The notes beneath the pieces are model-generated. The model was not told the origin of the DNA. It searched no databases and was given only the letters and a program-made list of their open reading frames with translations. Both the position numbers and the translations under genes were made by a program. Of a DNA stretch of 64,000 nt, positions 51,598 through 62,654 are shown one piece after another (within the stretch, counting starts at the first letter, position 1; each line of letters opens with the position of its first letter). This DNA comes from Solen grandis. Its lineage: Eukaryota > Mollusca > Bivalvia > Adapedonta > Solenidae. The DNA lies in assembly GCA_021229015.1 (NCBI GenBank), contig CM037781.1, positions 71,074,173 to 71,138,172 of the forward strand. The letters are read 5' to 3'.

Positions 51598-53730
51598 CCC
51601 AGCCAACTCACTGCCTCTCTCATGAAGTATTATGTATGTGGACAGAAAAGACCGAGTGAGTAGCACTACATTTAAATAATCATCTCGTCTGTAATAGATT
51701 ATCATTATTTGACTTAAGAGTACAAACATTATTTTTATACATATAAAATTGGTAATATATTGATAGTGTACCTTGTAATTTTATAAATCATATCATAAAC
51801 CAATAGAGCTCGGCCCTATGGTTGATTTAAGGCACTGGATTAAACAGAACACTGATTTTTCACTGGGGCTGTCCACTTCGCATGTCGAGACATGTGGGCT
51901 CAATAATTCAACTACTTCATTCACAGACGTATGATATTTGAAACAAAGAGTGAAAGCAATGAGGAACATTCCTTGGTCAAAGATGCCGTGGTCCCCCGGG
52001 GGTTAGCTTAAACTCGACACCATGGGATGTGGGTATTTCCTCACGTCACCATAGGGACGGGGGTAACATGTTTATAAACACATGTGCAATGTTCACGTTT
52101 TTGCCAGAGGTATGTATAGATAAACTAATAATGGCAGTTCTAACCTACTAACGTGACACGGAATGTTTATTTTTTCACGGACTCAAATTGCAATCCTGAC
52201 CGCGAAAAGTCAACAGATTTCTCGGCGTATTAGCGAACTGGACCTCTGATGGCCCTTATCGGCGGTGAGATCAACTGACCATGGCAAGAATGTGACGTAG
52301 GTCGCTACCTCGCCGGTAATTAAAACTTGCTGATGTGGGAAAATATGTGTCTGATTTCACTTGGAACCAATTAACACATTAGAGACAGGCCGATAATATC
52401 TGCTGGATCTTACTGAAATGAAGAACAAAACAAGATCTCTTGTGGTCAACATAAATACTGCTTCATATATACAACTTATACTCAATGGCAAAAGCAAGTG
52501 TATATCGGGTACCTGGGTTTTTGTAAATTTATAGGTAGTATTCCCCTTAGGTGTGCATTTTGTTCGTGCTACACATTTTCTAAAGATATCAGTTACCAGT
52601 ACTCTATACTTTGTCAACGAATTGAATAAACGCTTTCATTTCAATCTAAGTATAATTTATAATCTCCAGCAGTACTATAATCAGTAGCAAAAGTAATAGT
52701 ATTTTATCACCAGCAGCAGCAACGAAAGAAAAGAAAACGATGTCAAAACAGCAACAAAAAATACAGTTTTCGCTACATTTATTTGCCATACAATAATTTG
52801 AAAACCACGCAGGAACTTGATATAATTTCATTGTAAAGGGGTGTTAAGGTTATTGAAATGTGGTCGTCACTGCACCCTCCCCCGGTCCGAGACAGCGGGT
52901 ACACGACTTTATTCATCATTAAAGACATAAACTATCAGCCAATTCAAAAAACATGACGTGTGATTTTAATATGGATAATAAAAGCTGGATACGAAACTCA
53001 AAACCATCACGGGGTAGATGGTGTCGAGATGATATCGCACGAGCTAGATAAAGTATATTACACCGGCTTTCAAGATATTATGATAAGGTACCGGGAGTAA
53101 AGAAGGATTTCCTGATCAGTGATGTTACAGGTTTTATCACATCCAGATAATGCCGGGTGCGGGGAGCGTGCATCGCGATTTCAACCGCAAAACTTAAGTG
53201 ATTTTTCAGATATTGGTCTTTAATTCCAAACATTTTCGGTACTTTTCTCAAGTGGCGTTATTTTTACGAGACACACGATGCGAATGGAATAATTATGAAA
53301 AACGAACTTTTAATGGCTTTAAAGGGAACACAATCGAGATATATACAGATAGGGCCATTCATCATTGTTGAACATGTCAACATCAATTTGCGCCATACTT
53401 AGTTGCAGCAAATTATATTACAGTTTTAAGTGTCAGTAAAATTTGACGTTTCATGTATTACACATTTATTTTTGTCTCACCGTTTTATATTTCCTTATAT
53501 TTTAACGTTTAAATGATATTACCCCGCAAATAAGTGATATGACTTCCCTGAATATGTATGCTTAGTATATGTTCATTAAGTATGGTTACAAATTAGTTTA
53601 CAAGAATACATATACACAATCTTAGACGTCTACAATATTTATATATATATATATATTTATTTATTTATTCAGTCTCACATAAAAGCAATTGCGTAATCCA
53701 TTCACGTTGTCTTAAGAATTTTCACCTTAA

Positions 53731-53799
53731 TGACGTCACGAGACTTGGTATACCACGTGACTTTTATTTACAAATGACATGCAGCTGTTATGGCACGTG
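53731..53799. promoter_or_regulatory. cluster of CRE and E-box motifs
   Basis: A palindromic CRE, TGACGTCA, at 53731-53738 is followed by CACGTG E-boxes at 53754-53759 and 53794-53799. The three palindromic bZIP/bHLH sites fall within 69 bp of a GC-richer island. Another TGACGTCA occurs at 49821-49828. The motifs are real, but any enhancer role is inference. Confidence 0.2.
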
Positions 53800-55449
53800 T
53801 CGAGTGGTCGTCCGTGCACACTGGCTTTTCTGTACTAATGTGTTTATGAACGTCATTAATTAACGACTATTTCCTAAATTAACGGACAAGTGTCCCATAG
53901 ATTATCTCTAAATGGCCCATAAATCACCCAAGTAAGTGGGGAGGGAAGTGACACACGGCCGCTGTTATTGCACCTTCTCGGACACTGGTAGTTGTAGAAT
54001 GTGACCGATTAATGGTTATTAATTTACAGATTAAAGTACAGTTTATTGTGATTAGGATTTACGGTAATGGATAATCTTGATTAAGATATCTTACATGATG
54101 CCAGTGACAACGTGCATCACTTGTTTACAAGTTTAATAATATCAAGTTTTGAGTTTGTATTGGTTATTTTGCCCTTTTCTAATAACAAAACACGACATAT
54201 AAAACTATAATAAATGTAAATTTGTCAAGCAATGTAAGTCAAGTGCAAAATTTTTATAAACAATGATGATGTTGGTGCTAGTGTTGGTAGAGATGGTGTT
54301 TAGCGAATGAATCACAATACATATACAGAAATATATTATTATACAACAAAAGATTTTGTAAAAGCTTTGTCAATTTTAGATACCCTTTCTTTCTCTCTCC
54401 CTCTCTCCCTATGATAAAGGTATTTTATACCTCTCGTCATCTACGTCACTTATCTAAATAAGCATATTTCAGCGTATCTTATTTTACATTTTGATTTTAG
54501 AAACAATTTAACAATTCTATAAGCAAATAATATACATAATGGAACACAACGGATCGATAGTTAGTGCCTATCACGAGAAACACTCCTATACAAACCCCGG
54601 GGGATGCCGGGATACTCGGTATTAATACCAGGCATCTATAAGTTTAGAGTCTCAAATCTCAGGCGGCTCTGATAACACATTAGATTCTGTCTTTAAATAA
54701 ATAAAAACATATATTTTAGTGTTCAGGGAGCAAAACACGTCACATTTAAAGTTAAAAGCGGATCTACAGCTGTGATTATTACAAAATATCTTAGACGAAG
54801 TTAATCGCTCTGAGATTCTGTCAAGAATAATCGCTTTTATAGGCGGTGAATCGATAATTAAGAACAAACCAAACAACTCAAATAAACAACTCAATAAACA
54901 TCTCTCAGCACACTCTCTCCCAACTATCTCTCTGCCTCTCTCCTTATATAATATTTACTAAAAAGCAAAGTATTGGCCTCGTTTTTTGTTATATCTAAAA
55001 TCCTCAATTCGTGACGAAATTAACCCACACAAACTAATAAATAAAGTACAAAGGAAAACTATTCATAAACAGTTTTCAGGTATTATCAGAAGTTATGTCT
55101 CCTGAATCAATTTACTGTAGTCTATCGTTCCGATACATTTCGATGTTATTATCGTAAAGTATCCATCGCGTTTTCTGTGGATCCGAGAAAGGGTTGTAAT
55201 CGAACATAAAACACCATTTTAATTGATACACTGACAACTTAAATTGACCTATTTTCGTTTCTCGCTAATGGAAACCTTTTAAGTAATATTACAGCAGTAT
55301 TTAACCATACGTGGCTTAAGGGCATAATTAGGATCACTGAACCAAGATCTTTGTTCATCTGGCCTCTAGCAACAAGAGTCATTTATTCATATAGTTTTTA
55401 CCGATTTTTTCTCATATCTGTTTTTAACATATATCAAGAAGACATGGGG

Positions 55450-55476
55450 ACAGACAGACAGACAGACAGACAGACT
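55450..55476. repeat. (ACAG)n microsatellite
   Basis: A perfect tetranucleotide run, continued by degenerate units (GACTGACGGACAGACA) to about 55490. Confidence 0.9.
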
Positions 55477-55956
55477 GACGGACAGACATGGGAATCGACC
55501 GATAGACGTTTATACGATTAGATAGACAGACAAACATAGGCATAAACAAAGACGGGCGGATTGAACTTTCTTAAATGTATTACTTAGGCATTCATTAATG
55601 TCATTCAAATAATGAAACTATTTCGGGGAAAAGTCTTCTTCAGTTATTCAGGTATATTGTTTTAATATGACAAAAAAAAAAAAATTGTGCACTAAGAGAG
55701 GGCTGCAAACAACGCCCTAAAATATCAATGATTTCGAAATAAAACTGCTTACCGTATCATACATGCATTGCTGGAATGTATATGCCAAGCATAATTTAGA
55801 AATATCAAAAGCCATAATGCGAACGTTCTTGCACAATATTCAAGATTCAAGATCAAATACACATGTATTTTATTAACACATGCATTGATATTTCTTGAAC
55901 ATTGATTCAATGTATATTTCAAAACATGACATGTTTTACAACACCTATTTACAAGA

Positions 55957-55982
55957 GAGAGAGAGAAAGAGAGAGAGAGAAT
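55957..55982. repeat. (GA)n microsatellite
   Basis: A GA run with one AAA interruption; it encodes Arg/Glu runs by chance. Confidence 0.9.
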
Positions 55983-56947
55983 AAAGAAGAGAGGATATAT
56001 ACCGGTATATATTGTTCATTATACCACATACAATGGTACTATATCATAGCCATCCTCTGCCATAATCTCGTTTTATTTGCCACATGGGTCAAACATCTCC
56101 TGATTTAACCAGAACATTATCTCGATGTTAGATAATATGTTGACTCTACCATATATACGGATATATTTTGACATTCATTGTCGGGAAAAAGACAGTCTGT
56201 CTAAGACTGAAGACAAGGGATCCAAACAACAGACAAAAGATTTTGAAGCATGTGCACTCTAATCCGACAGCATGTGATACATGACACAATATATGTTAAT
56301 GTTGATGTTGTTGTTGTTTGTTTTTTTGGTTGTTTTTTTGCTTATCTCTCAATATATTTGAAAATATTTGGTGCACTTCTGTCTGTCTGTTTGACAATAC
56401 AGAACGGAGTGGGTTATATTTTTGACGTTTTCGAATTCTTTTATATGTAATACATTTCCAAGGATTAGAAACTGTTCATATATGTTAAGTTATGCAAAAA
56501 AGTCAATATGAAAGGTCTAAATTAGTATTTGTAGGAATATACCCTAATTATTTTCCTGTTTTAATCTATCGACATATATTCTGCATCTCGTTTCATTTTA
56601 TCAGCCGACTTTTCCCATAGGAAAGAAATAATTATCCAAATTAGGACCTGATTGAATAATGAATAGACTGAATCAAATTTATACTAATCGCTGGAAGACG
56701 TCATGTCAGTGATAAACTCAGTGTTATTTATAATGCGAATGTTAAATACAATTACTAAATGCTAATTTTTATTTCATGTTTTTGAGTGAATTACTGCGAC
56801 ATGAAATAAGTTATATATGATAATTCCACGGTGAAAATGATAGAAATGTAATTTCATTCTTTAAAACGTAAGGTAAAAATATGTTCTTTCTCGCAGAGGA
56901 TGAAATATTTTATCTCGTCCCTTGAAGTTCGAAATGTGTATTCTGAC

Positions 56948-57064
56948 TCGTGGCTACACCACTCATTTCGTGGCTACACCACTGCACTCACTCGTGGCTA
57001 CACCACGGCACTCACTCGTGGCTACAACACGGCACTCGTTCGTGGCTACACCACGGCACTCTCG
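56948..57064. repeat. 24-bp minisatellite, 5 copies
   Basis: Units begin at about 56949, 56969, 56993, 57017 and 57041; the first spacing is 20 bp and the rest 24. Each unit starts CGTGGCTACACCACGGCACT. Because 24 is a multiple of 3, one plus frame reads an 8-residue repeat (RGYTTALT) without stops. The surrounding open frame runs through a CA repeat and shows no domain, so coding is doubtful. Confidence 0.9.
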
Positions 57065-57662
57065 AGATTAGTTTTTCGAATTGAACGAAATCAACGAAAA
57101 GAATTTGTATCTTCAACAACAACGAAAAAATATCCTATACATGTATATACTCGTCATAAGCATTGTGAAGCGTACACACACACACACACACACGTGCGCG
57201 CGCGCGGAATTTGCTCTAGATTTAAAGTTATTTCTTTTACGTGGAAAGGAAGACGTTTCACAATTCTTGACATTCCTGGGGTGGACTAGTACTTTGAATC
57301 TTGAACATTTTACATCTAGAAAGGAACGATAACCAAACATTCGAAACCAAAGTAACAAATGAACCCAACCAATGGTTTACGACACCTAGCGGCAATGCAA
57401 GACCGCTGAACCCAACCAAGGGTACTGCACGGTGAGCCCTTATGATTTTAATCCGTCAAACTTCTTTGCAACAGATATTACGACAAAGTTTATGTAGATG
57501 CTGCAGACTACATTGTTGAAAATCGTTATATAAATTATTTTAACTGGTGCGCAAGGTCAAAAGGGTTGACGGCAAATGAAGAGGGCCGAATATTTCACAT
57601 CATAAAACGTTATCATCGCCATTATCAGAAATCCACTCCGTTCAGTTTTTGTATACTTTTAA
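57065..57662. other. non-coding stretch before the gap
   Basis: Contains a CA/CG microsatellite at 57174-57206 and no recognisable exon. Confidence 0.5.
57174..57206. repeat. (CA)n-(CG)n compound microsatellite
   Basis: About 20 bp of CA repeats passes through GTG into about 12 bp of CG repeats. Alternating purine-pyrimidine DNA of this kind can adopt Z-form. Confidence 0.9.
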
Positions 57663-57762
57663 NNNNNNNNNNNNNNNNNNNNNNNNNNNNNNNNNNNNNN
57701 NNNNNNNNNNNNNNNNNNNNNNNNNNNNNNNNNNNNNNNNNNNNNNNNNNNNNNNNNNNNNN
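57663..57762. other. assembly gap of 100 N
   Basis: Exactly 100 N, a placeholder of unknown true length. The contig to its right starts with a 40-bp sequence repeated 245 bp further on, which may be why the assembly broke. Confidence 0.99.
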
Positions 57763-57802
57763 ATTATTATGTATTTACAAAGCATAGGGATGGCTTATCC
57801 AT
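57763..57802 (+). repeat. 40-bp direct repeat, copy 1 (abuts the gap)
   Basis: Identical over 40 bp to 58008-58047; it begins ATTATTATGTATTTAC and ends GGCTTATCCAT. The sequences after the two copies are unrelated. It starts at the first base after the gap. Confidence 0.97.
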
Positions 57803-57855
57803 TCCATACATCCTTTTGACGGAAGCTGTTGGAGGCAAACTTATCCTTATTGTCA
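57767..57855 (-). CDS. possible terminal exon of the right-hand gene
   Basis: TTGATATCTTTATACAG on the minus strand is a fair acceptor. Entering in phase 1, as the exon at 58167-58280 requires, gives TIRISLPPTASVKRMYGMDK and eight further residues to a TAA at 57767-57769. The last 12 codons lie in the 40-bp direct repeat shared with 58008-58047, and the exon ends 5 bp from the gap. The phase fits, but the segment is short and unrecognised. The gene may instead continue on the other side of the gap. Confidence 0.28.
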
Positions 57856-58007
57856 CTGTATAAAGATATCAATAAAGTGACTGCTTCCGGACTCCATGCA
57901 AATCCTTTGAAATAAAAAAAATAACATGACATTTTATTTCACTGTGAACATAAAGCCACCATGTTTGACAAGTTACCATTGTCTATTTGGTTTGCATAAA
58001 ATTAGGA

Positions 58008-58047
58008 ATTATTATGTATTTACAAAGCATAGGGATGGCTTATCCAT
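58008..58047 (+). repeat. 40-bp direct repeat, copy 2
   Basis: The second copy of the 40-bp sequence at 57763-57802, with no mismatch seen. The distance between copy starts is 245 bp. Confidence 0.97.
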
Positions 58048-58166
58048 GATTCTGTACGTTTGATGTTGATAAAAGCTTGATAATTTATGTTAAAAAATAA
58101 AGATAATATTCAAATTTTAAAAGAAGCATGACATCTCTGACGTAGTGTGAATTTACAAACCTTTAC

Positions 58167-58280
58167 CATCAGTTGCAGTTGTACCACATCTTGCTGGTGT
58201 TTCATGTGCAGTTGTACCACATCTTGCTGGTGTTTCATGTGCAGTTGTACCACATCTTGCTGGTGTTTCATGTGTTGTTG
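58167..58280 (-). CDS. internal exon with three 11-residue Thr/Cys repeats
   Basis: Acceptor TTTCTTGATGTCATTATTTCAG and donor GATG|GTAAAGG define a 114-bp exon on the minus strand. It is phase 1 at both ends, so it can be duplicated or skipped without breaking frame, like many shuffled extracellular modules. Between short flanks it holds three copies of a 33-nt unit (58175-58273) encoding HETPARCGTTA, each with one Cys and several Thr. A second frame is also open (Gln/His/Val-rich). I chose phase 1 because it alone continues from the exon at 60414-60461: G plus CA makes Ala, giving EEAY-A-TTHETPARC. The Thr-rich composition suggests an O-glycosylated linker or mucin-like segment. That is inference, and the family is unknown. 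Confidence 0.55.
58175..58273. repeat. 33-bp tandem repeat, 3 copies, within an exon
   Basis: Three perfect 33-bp units start at 58175, 58208 and 58241, each beginning GCAGTTGTACCACATCTTGC. A unit length divisible by 3 and the lack of differences between copies suggest recent, frame-preserving expansion; copy number may vary between individuals. Confidence 0.97.
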
Positions 58281-58401
58281 CTGAAATAATGACATCAAGA
58301 AACAATTTAACAAAAATGGAATGATGTATATTACTACTTTTTTGGTATGATTTGAAATCGTATATCAAACATGTAAGGCAACTGCTTTTAACTAGAAGGC
58401 T

Positions 58402-59956
58402 TTTTAGCTCACATGAGCACAACGTGCTCAAGGTGAGCTTTTCTGATCGCCTTTTGTCCGGCGTCCGTCGTCCGTCGTCCGTGCGTCCGTGCGTCCGGCG
58501 TCAACAATTGCTTCAAACAACATCTCCTCCTAAACGGCTTGGCCAATTTGAAAAATATTTTGCAGGAATGTTCCTTGGATGAAGCTCTACTAAAGTTGTA
58601 TAAATGGTTCTGGTCCATTGCATAATTAGGTCACAGGAGCTAAAAATAGATTTTAAAAATGAAAATTTAAAAAATCTTCTTCTCTGAAACCACAAGGCCT
58701 AGCCTTTTGATTTTTGGTATGTAGCATGATCTTATGACTCTCTACCAGGATTGTACAAATTATGACCCTGGGGTCAAAATTGGCCCCGCCCCAGGGGTCA
58801 CTTGATTTCACATAGGCTAATATAGGAAAAACTTGAAAAAAATTTCTTCTCCGAAACCACAAGGCCTAACCTTTTGATTTTTGGTATGTAGCATCATCTT
58901 ATGGGTCACTACCAAGATTGTACAAATCATAGCCCTATGGTGATAAATGACCCCGCACCAGGGGTCACTTGTTTTACATAGAGTTATATAGAAAAATCTT
59001 AAAAAATCTTCCTCTATGAATCCATAAGGCCTAGAGCTTAGATATTTGGTATGTAGCATCATCTTATGGGCCACTACCAAGATTGTACAAATCATAGCCC
59101 TATGGTGATAAATGACCCCGCACCAGGGGTCACTTGTTTTACATAGAGTTATATAGGAAAATCTTAAAAAATCTTCTTCCATGAATGCATAAGGCCTAGA
59201 GCTTAGATATTTGGTATGAAGCATCATCTTATGGGCCACTACCAAGATTGTACAAATCATAGCCCTATGGTGATAAATGACCCCGCACCAGGGGTCACTT
59301 GTTTTACATAGAGTTATATAGGAAAATCTTAAAAAATCTTCTTCTATGAATCCATAAGGCCTAGAGCTTAGATATTTGGTATGTAGCATCATCTTATGGG
59401 CCACTACCAAGATTGTACAAATCATAGCCCTATGGTGATAAATGACCCCGCACCAGGGGTCACTTGTTTACATAGAGTTATATAGGAAAATCTTAAAAAA
59501 TCTTCTTCCATGAATGCATTAGCCTAGAGCTTAGATATTTGGTATGTAGCATCATCTTATGGGCCACTACCAAGATTGTACAAATCATAGCCCTATGGTG
59601 ATAAATGACCCCGCACCAGGGGTCACTTGTTTTACATAGAGTTATATAGGAAAATCTTAAAAAATCTTCTTCTATGAATCAATAAGGCCTAGAGCTAAGA
59701 TTTTTGGTATGTTGTAGCATCTAATGGTTCATTACAAAGATTTTCAAAGTCTTGGCCCTACGGTGATAAATGACCCTGCGCCCAAGTCTTCTCTGAAACC
59801 ATATGGCCCATTGCTTAGGTATTTGGTGTGTAGTATTGTCAGGGGTAAAATGTTTTAGATTAAGTTATATCAGAATCCTTGTCTGTTTAAAAAGCTTGAC
59901 ATCAGTTGAAGCAATGGTACTCAGGTGAGCGATTCAGGGCCATCATGGCCCTCTTG
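58402..59956 (+). mobile_element. helentron-like non-autonomous element, 7 monomers
   Basis: The left end, TTTTAGCTCACATGAGCAC, forms a hairpin with the following GTGCTCAAGGTGAGCT, then runs into CGTCC/GTCCGT repeats (58456-58500). The centre is an array of about seven monomers with a period of 163-168 bp; GCATCATCTT or a variant falls at 58724, 58891, 59056, 59221, 59386, 59549 and 59717. The right end is ACTCAGGTGAGCGATTCAGG, then a perfect 7-bp stem (GGGCCATCATGGCCC) and TCTTG. CTCACATGAG at the left is complementary to CTCAGGTGAG at the right, apart from one base. A short 3' hairpin, asymmetric inverted ends, insertion among Ts and an internal array of about 165 bp match the pearl/helentron-associated elements of bivalves. 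There is no coding capacity. The 202-codon minus-strand open frame through the array arises because 165 is a multiple of 3. Confidence 0.8.
58640..59830. repeat. tandem array of ~165-bp monomers, 7 copies
   Basis: The core array of the element above. The outer monomers are most diverged and the inner four or five nearly identical, as expected when unequal exchange homogenises the middle of an array. Confidence 0.93.
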
Positions 59957-60413
59957 TTTATGTTAAGATTTTGGCACTGATTGGGATTCAAACCAACCAG
60001 TAGGACTAATTGATAAAAATTATTAACCATGGACAACAACTTCATACTTATTAAAAAAAAAGGATACCTACATAATGTTTTACTTAACCCATACAATGTT
60101 GTGCACTTTTGACTGCCTTTGGTGTAAATACAGAACAAAGATAACAACTGAAAAAAACTATTTATTTAAATTGTTCACACCATTTAACAGGTACAATTTC
60201 ATTACCGTATCAATTTTGCTTACTTTCCACTACATTGTTGTTGCAGTCATTTAAATTTTCAAATGTCGTTAGTGTAGTTCCAATTTAATTAATATTTCTA
60301 TCAAACACACACAATTATTTTTATACACATTGTGCTGTTTAAACCATTGTACTTTGGAATTAAACCTTAATTAAACTGACTTTCTACTTTGTTGATAAAT
60401 AAATGAAACTCAC

Positions 60414-60461
60414 CATAGGCTTCTTCGTATCCCTCCATAATTTTTTTCACAATTTCTGTAT
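60414..60461 (-). CDS. 48-bp internal exon between two mobile elements
   Basis: Acceptor CTCTGTTTACAG and a consensus donor, TATG|GTGAGTTT, bound a 48-bp exon, phase 1 on both sides. It encodes TEIVKKIMEGYEEAY, an amphipathic helix-like segment. Of the other two frames, one has a stop. It joins in frame to the exon at 63071-63180 upstream (KER plus G-AT, giving Asp) and to 58167-58280 downstream. It sits 457 bp from one helentron-like element and 178 bp from the other. Function is unknown. Confidence 0.55.
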
Positions 60462-60639
60462 CTGTAAACAGAGAAAATTCTAGTTTAATTAAGAAATATA
60501 CAAGTTTATCGAAACTAAGAAAGTGTTGTTTTTCCTTGACTAATGTAGTTATTATATAAAATGGCACTTTTACTCTCTTGCCATAGAGAAAGCTTTTGTA
60601 GCAATGTGGCAGAGTTCCTGATTAGCATACAGAGATCCT

Positions 60640-62520
60640 TTTTAGCTCACCTGAGCACAACGTGCTCATGGTGAGCTATTGTGATCGCCTTTTGTCCGTC
60701 GTCCGTCGTCCGTGCGTGCGTGCGTGCGTCCGTCCGTCGTCAACAATTTGCTTTAAACAACATCTCCTCATAAACCGCTGAAGGGATTTTGACCAAACTT
60801 CACAGGAATCATCCTTATGATGCCCTCTATCAAAGTTGTACAAATTATTCAGATTGGTTAAAAAAGTAGGTCACAGGAGCTAAAAATAGATTTTAAAAAT
60901 GCAAACTTTGAAAATCTTCTTCTGCAAAACTGCAAGGCCTAGAGCTTAGATATTTGGTATGTAGCATCATCTTATGGGCCATTACCAAGATTGTACAAAT
61001 CATAGCCCTACGGTGATAAATGACCCCGCACCAGGGGTCACTTGTTTTACATAGAGTTATATAGGAAAATGTTTAAAAATCTTCTTCTATGAATCTATAA
61101 GGCCTAGAGATTAGATATTTGGTATGAAGCATCATCTTATGGTTCATTACCAAGATTGTACAAATATGCCCTATGGTGATAAATGCCCCGCACCAGGGTC
61201 ACTTGTTTTACATAGAGTTATATAGGAAAAACTTTAAAAATCTTCTTCTATGAATCCATTAGGCCTAGAGCTTAGATATTTGGTATGTAGCATCATCTTA
61301 TGGTTCATTACCAAGATTGTTCAAATCATAGCCCTATGGTGATAAATGCCCCCGCACCAGGGGTCACTTGTTTAACATAGATTTATATAGGAAAAACTTT
61401 AAAAAATCTTCTTCTATGAATCCATAAGGCCTAGAGCTTAGATATTTGGTATGTAGCATCATCTTATGGTTCATTACCAAGATTGTACAAATCATAGCCC
61501 TACGGTGATAAATGCCCCCGCAATAGGGGTCACTTGTTTTACATAGAGTTATATAGGAAAAGCTTTAAAAATCTTCTTCTATGAATCCATAAGGCCTAGA
61601 GATTAGATATTTGGTATGTAGCATCATCTTATGGTTCATTACCAAGATTGTACAAATCATACCCTAGGTGATAAATGCCCCCGCACCAGGGGTCACTTGT
61701 TTACATAGAGTTATATAGGAAAATTTTAAAAATCTTCTTCTATGAATCCATTAGGCCTAGAGCTTAGATATTTGGTATGTAGCATCATCTTATGGGCATT
61801 ACCAAGATTGTACAAATCATAGCCCTATGGTGATAAATGCCCCCGCACCAGGGGTCACTTGTTTAACATAGAGTTATATAGGAAAATCTTTAAAAATCTT
61901 CTTCTATGAATCCATTAGGCCTAGAGCTTAGATATTTGGTATGTAGCATCATCTTATGGGCCATTACCAAGATTGTACAAATCATAGCCCTACGATGATA
62001 AATGACCCCGCACCAGGGGTCACTTGTTTTACATAGAGTTATATAGGAAAATCTTTAAAAATCTTCTTCTATGAAGCCATAAGGCCTAGAGATTAGATAT
62101 TTGGTATGTAGCATCATCTTATGGTTCATTACCAAGATTGTACAAATCATAGCCCTATGGTGATAAATGACCCCGCACCAGGGGTCACTTGTTTTACATA
62201 GAGTTATATAGGAAAATCTTTAAAAATCTTCTTCTATGAAGCCATAAGGCCTAGAGATTAGATATTTGGTATGTAGCATCATCTAATGGTTCATTATCAA
62301 GATTTTCAAAATGGTGGCCCTTTGGAGATAAATGACCCCGCACTAAGTCTTCTCCTCTGAAACCATAAGGCCCAGTGCTTATATATTTGGTGTGTAGTAT
62401 TGTCAGGGCTAAAATGTTTAAGATTGAGTTATATCAGAATTCTTGTCTGTTTAAAAACTTTGTAATCAGTTGTAGCAATGGTACTCAGGTGAGCGATCCA
62501 GGGCCATCATGGCCCTCTTG
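60640..62520 (+). mobile_element. helentron-like non-autonomous element, 9 monomers
   Basis: Same family and orientation as 58402-59956. The left end, AGCTCACCTGAGCACAAC, is followed by its hairpin partner GTGCTCATGGTGAGCT and by CCGTCGT/GTGCGTGC repeats (60688-60740). The array has nine monomers, with GCATCATCTT or a variant at 60964, 61129, 61290, 61456, 61621, 61782, 61946, 62111 and 62276. The right end is ACTCAGGTGAGCGATCCAGG, then GGGCCATCATGGCCC and TCTTG. The length difference from the other copy (about 326 bp) equals two monomers. The intact short inverted CTCACCTGAG/CTCAGGTGAG is perfect here, so this copy may be the younger or better preserved. Confidence 0.82.
60900..62390. repeat. 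tandem array of ~165-bp monomers, 9 copies
   Basis: Monomer spacing is 161-166 bp; several units carry 1-4 bp deletions (for example in CCCGCACCAGGGG). The unit contains TTAGATATTTGGTATGTAGC and ATAGAGTTATATAGGAAAA. It clearly shares ancestry with the array at 58640-59830, and array-specific variants exist: CCATTACC here against CCACTACC there. Confidence 0.93.
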
Positions 62521-62654
62521 TTTTTATTCCATTTTGATTTTAATTACTTACATTGACATAAATTTAGTGATTCACCAGATTAAGGAGCTTCTTTGACTTT
62601 GTTGTCAAGAAATAAGATGCTCAGACCAAAATATTTCAGAAGACCCTTGTTTAG

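Larger units (their letters stand above)
46210..56947. other. 10.7 kb with no confident gene
   Basis: Mainly AT-rich non-coding DNA with microsatellites: a G13 run at 48349-48361, CTGT at 51510-51597, TA at 53640-53656, ACAG near 55450 and GA at 55957-55982. A 23-bp tandem duplication lies at 48518-48564. Short GC-richer islands near 49.8, 51.9-52.3, 52.9-53.2 and 53.7-54.0 kb carry no protein-like frame. A possible exon-like frame at 47260-47459 (+) lacks a clear acceptor. Confidence 0.45.

Noticed and set aside
58817..59425. 202-codon repetitive protein on the minus strand
   Set aside because: It lies wholly inside the 165-bp monomer array of a mobile element; the frame persists because 165 is divisible by 3.
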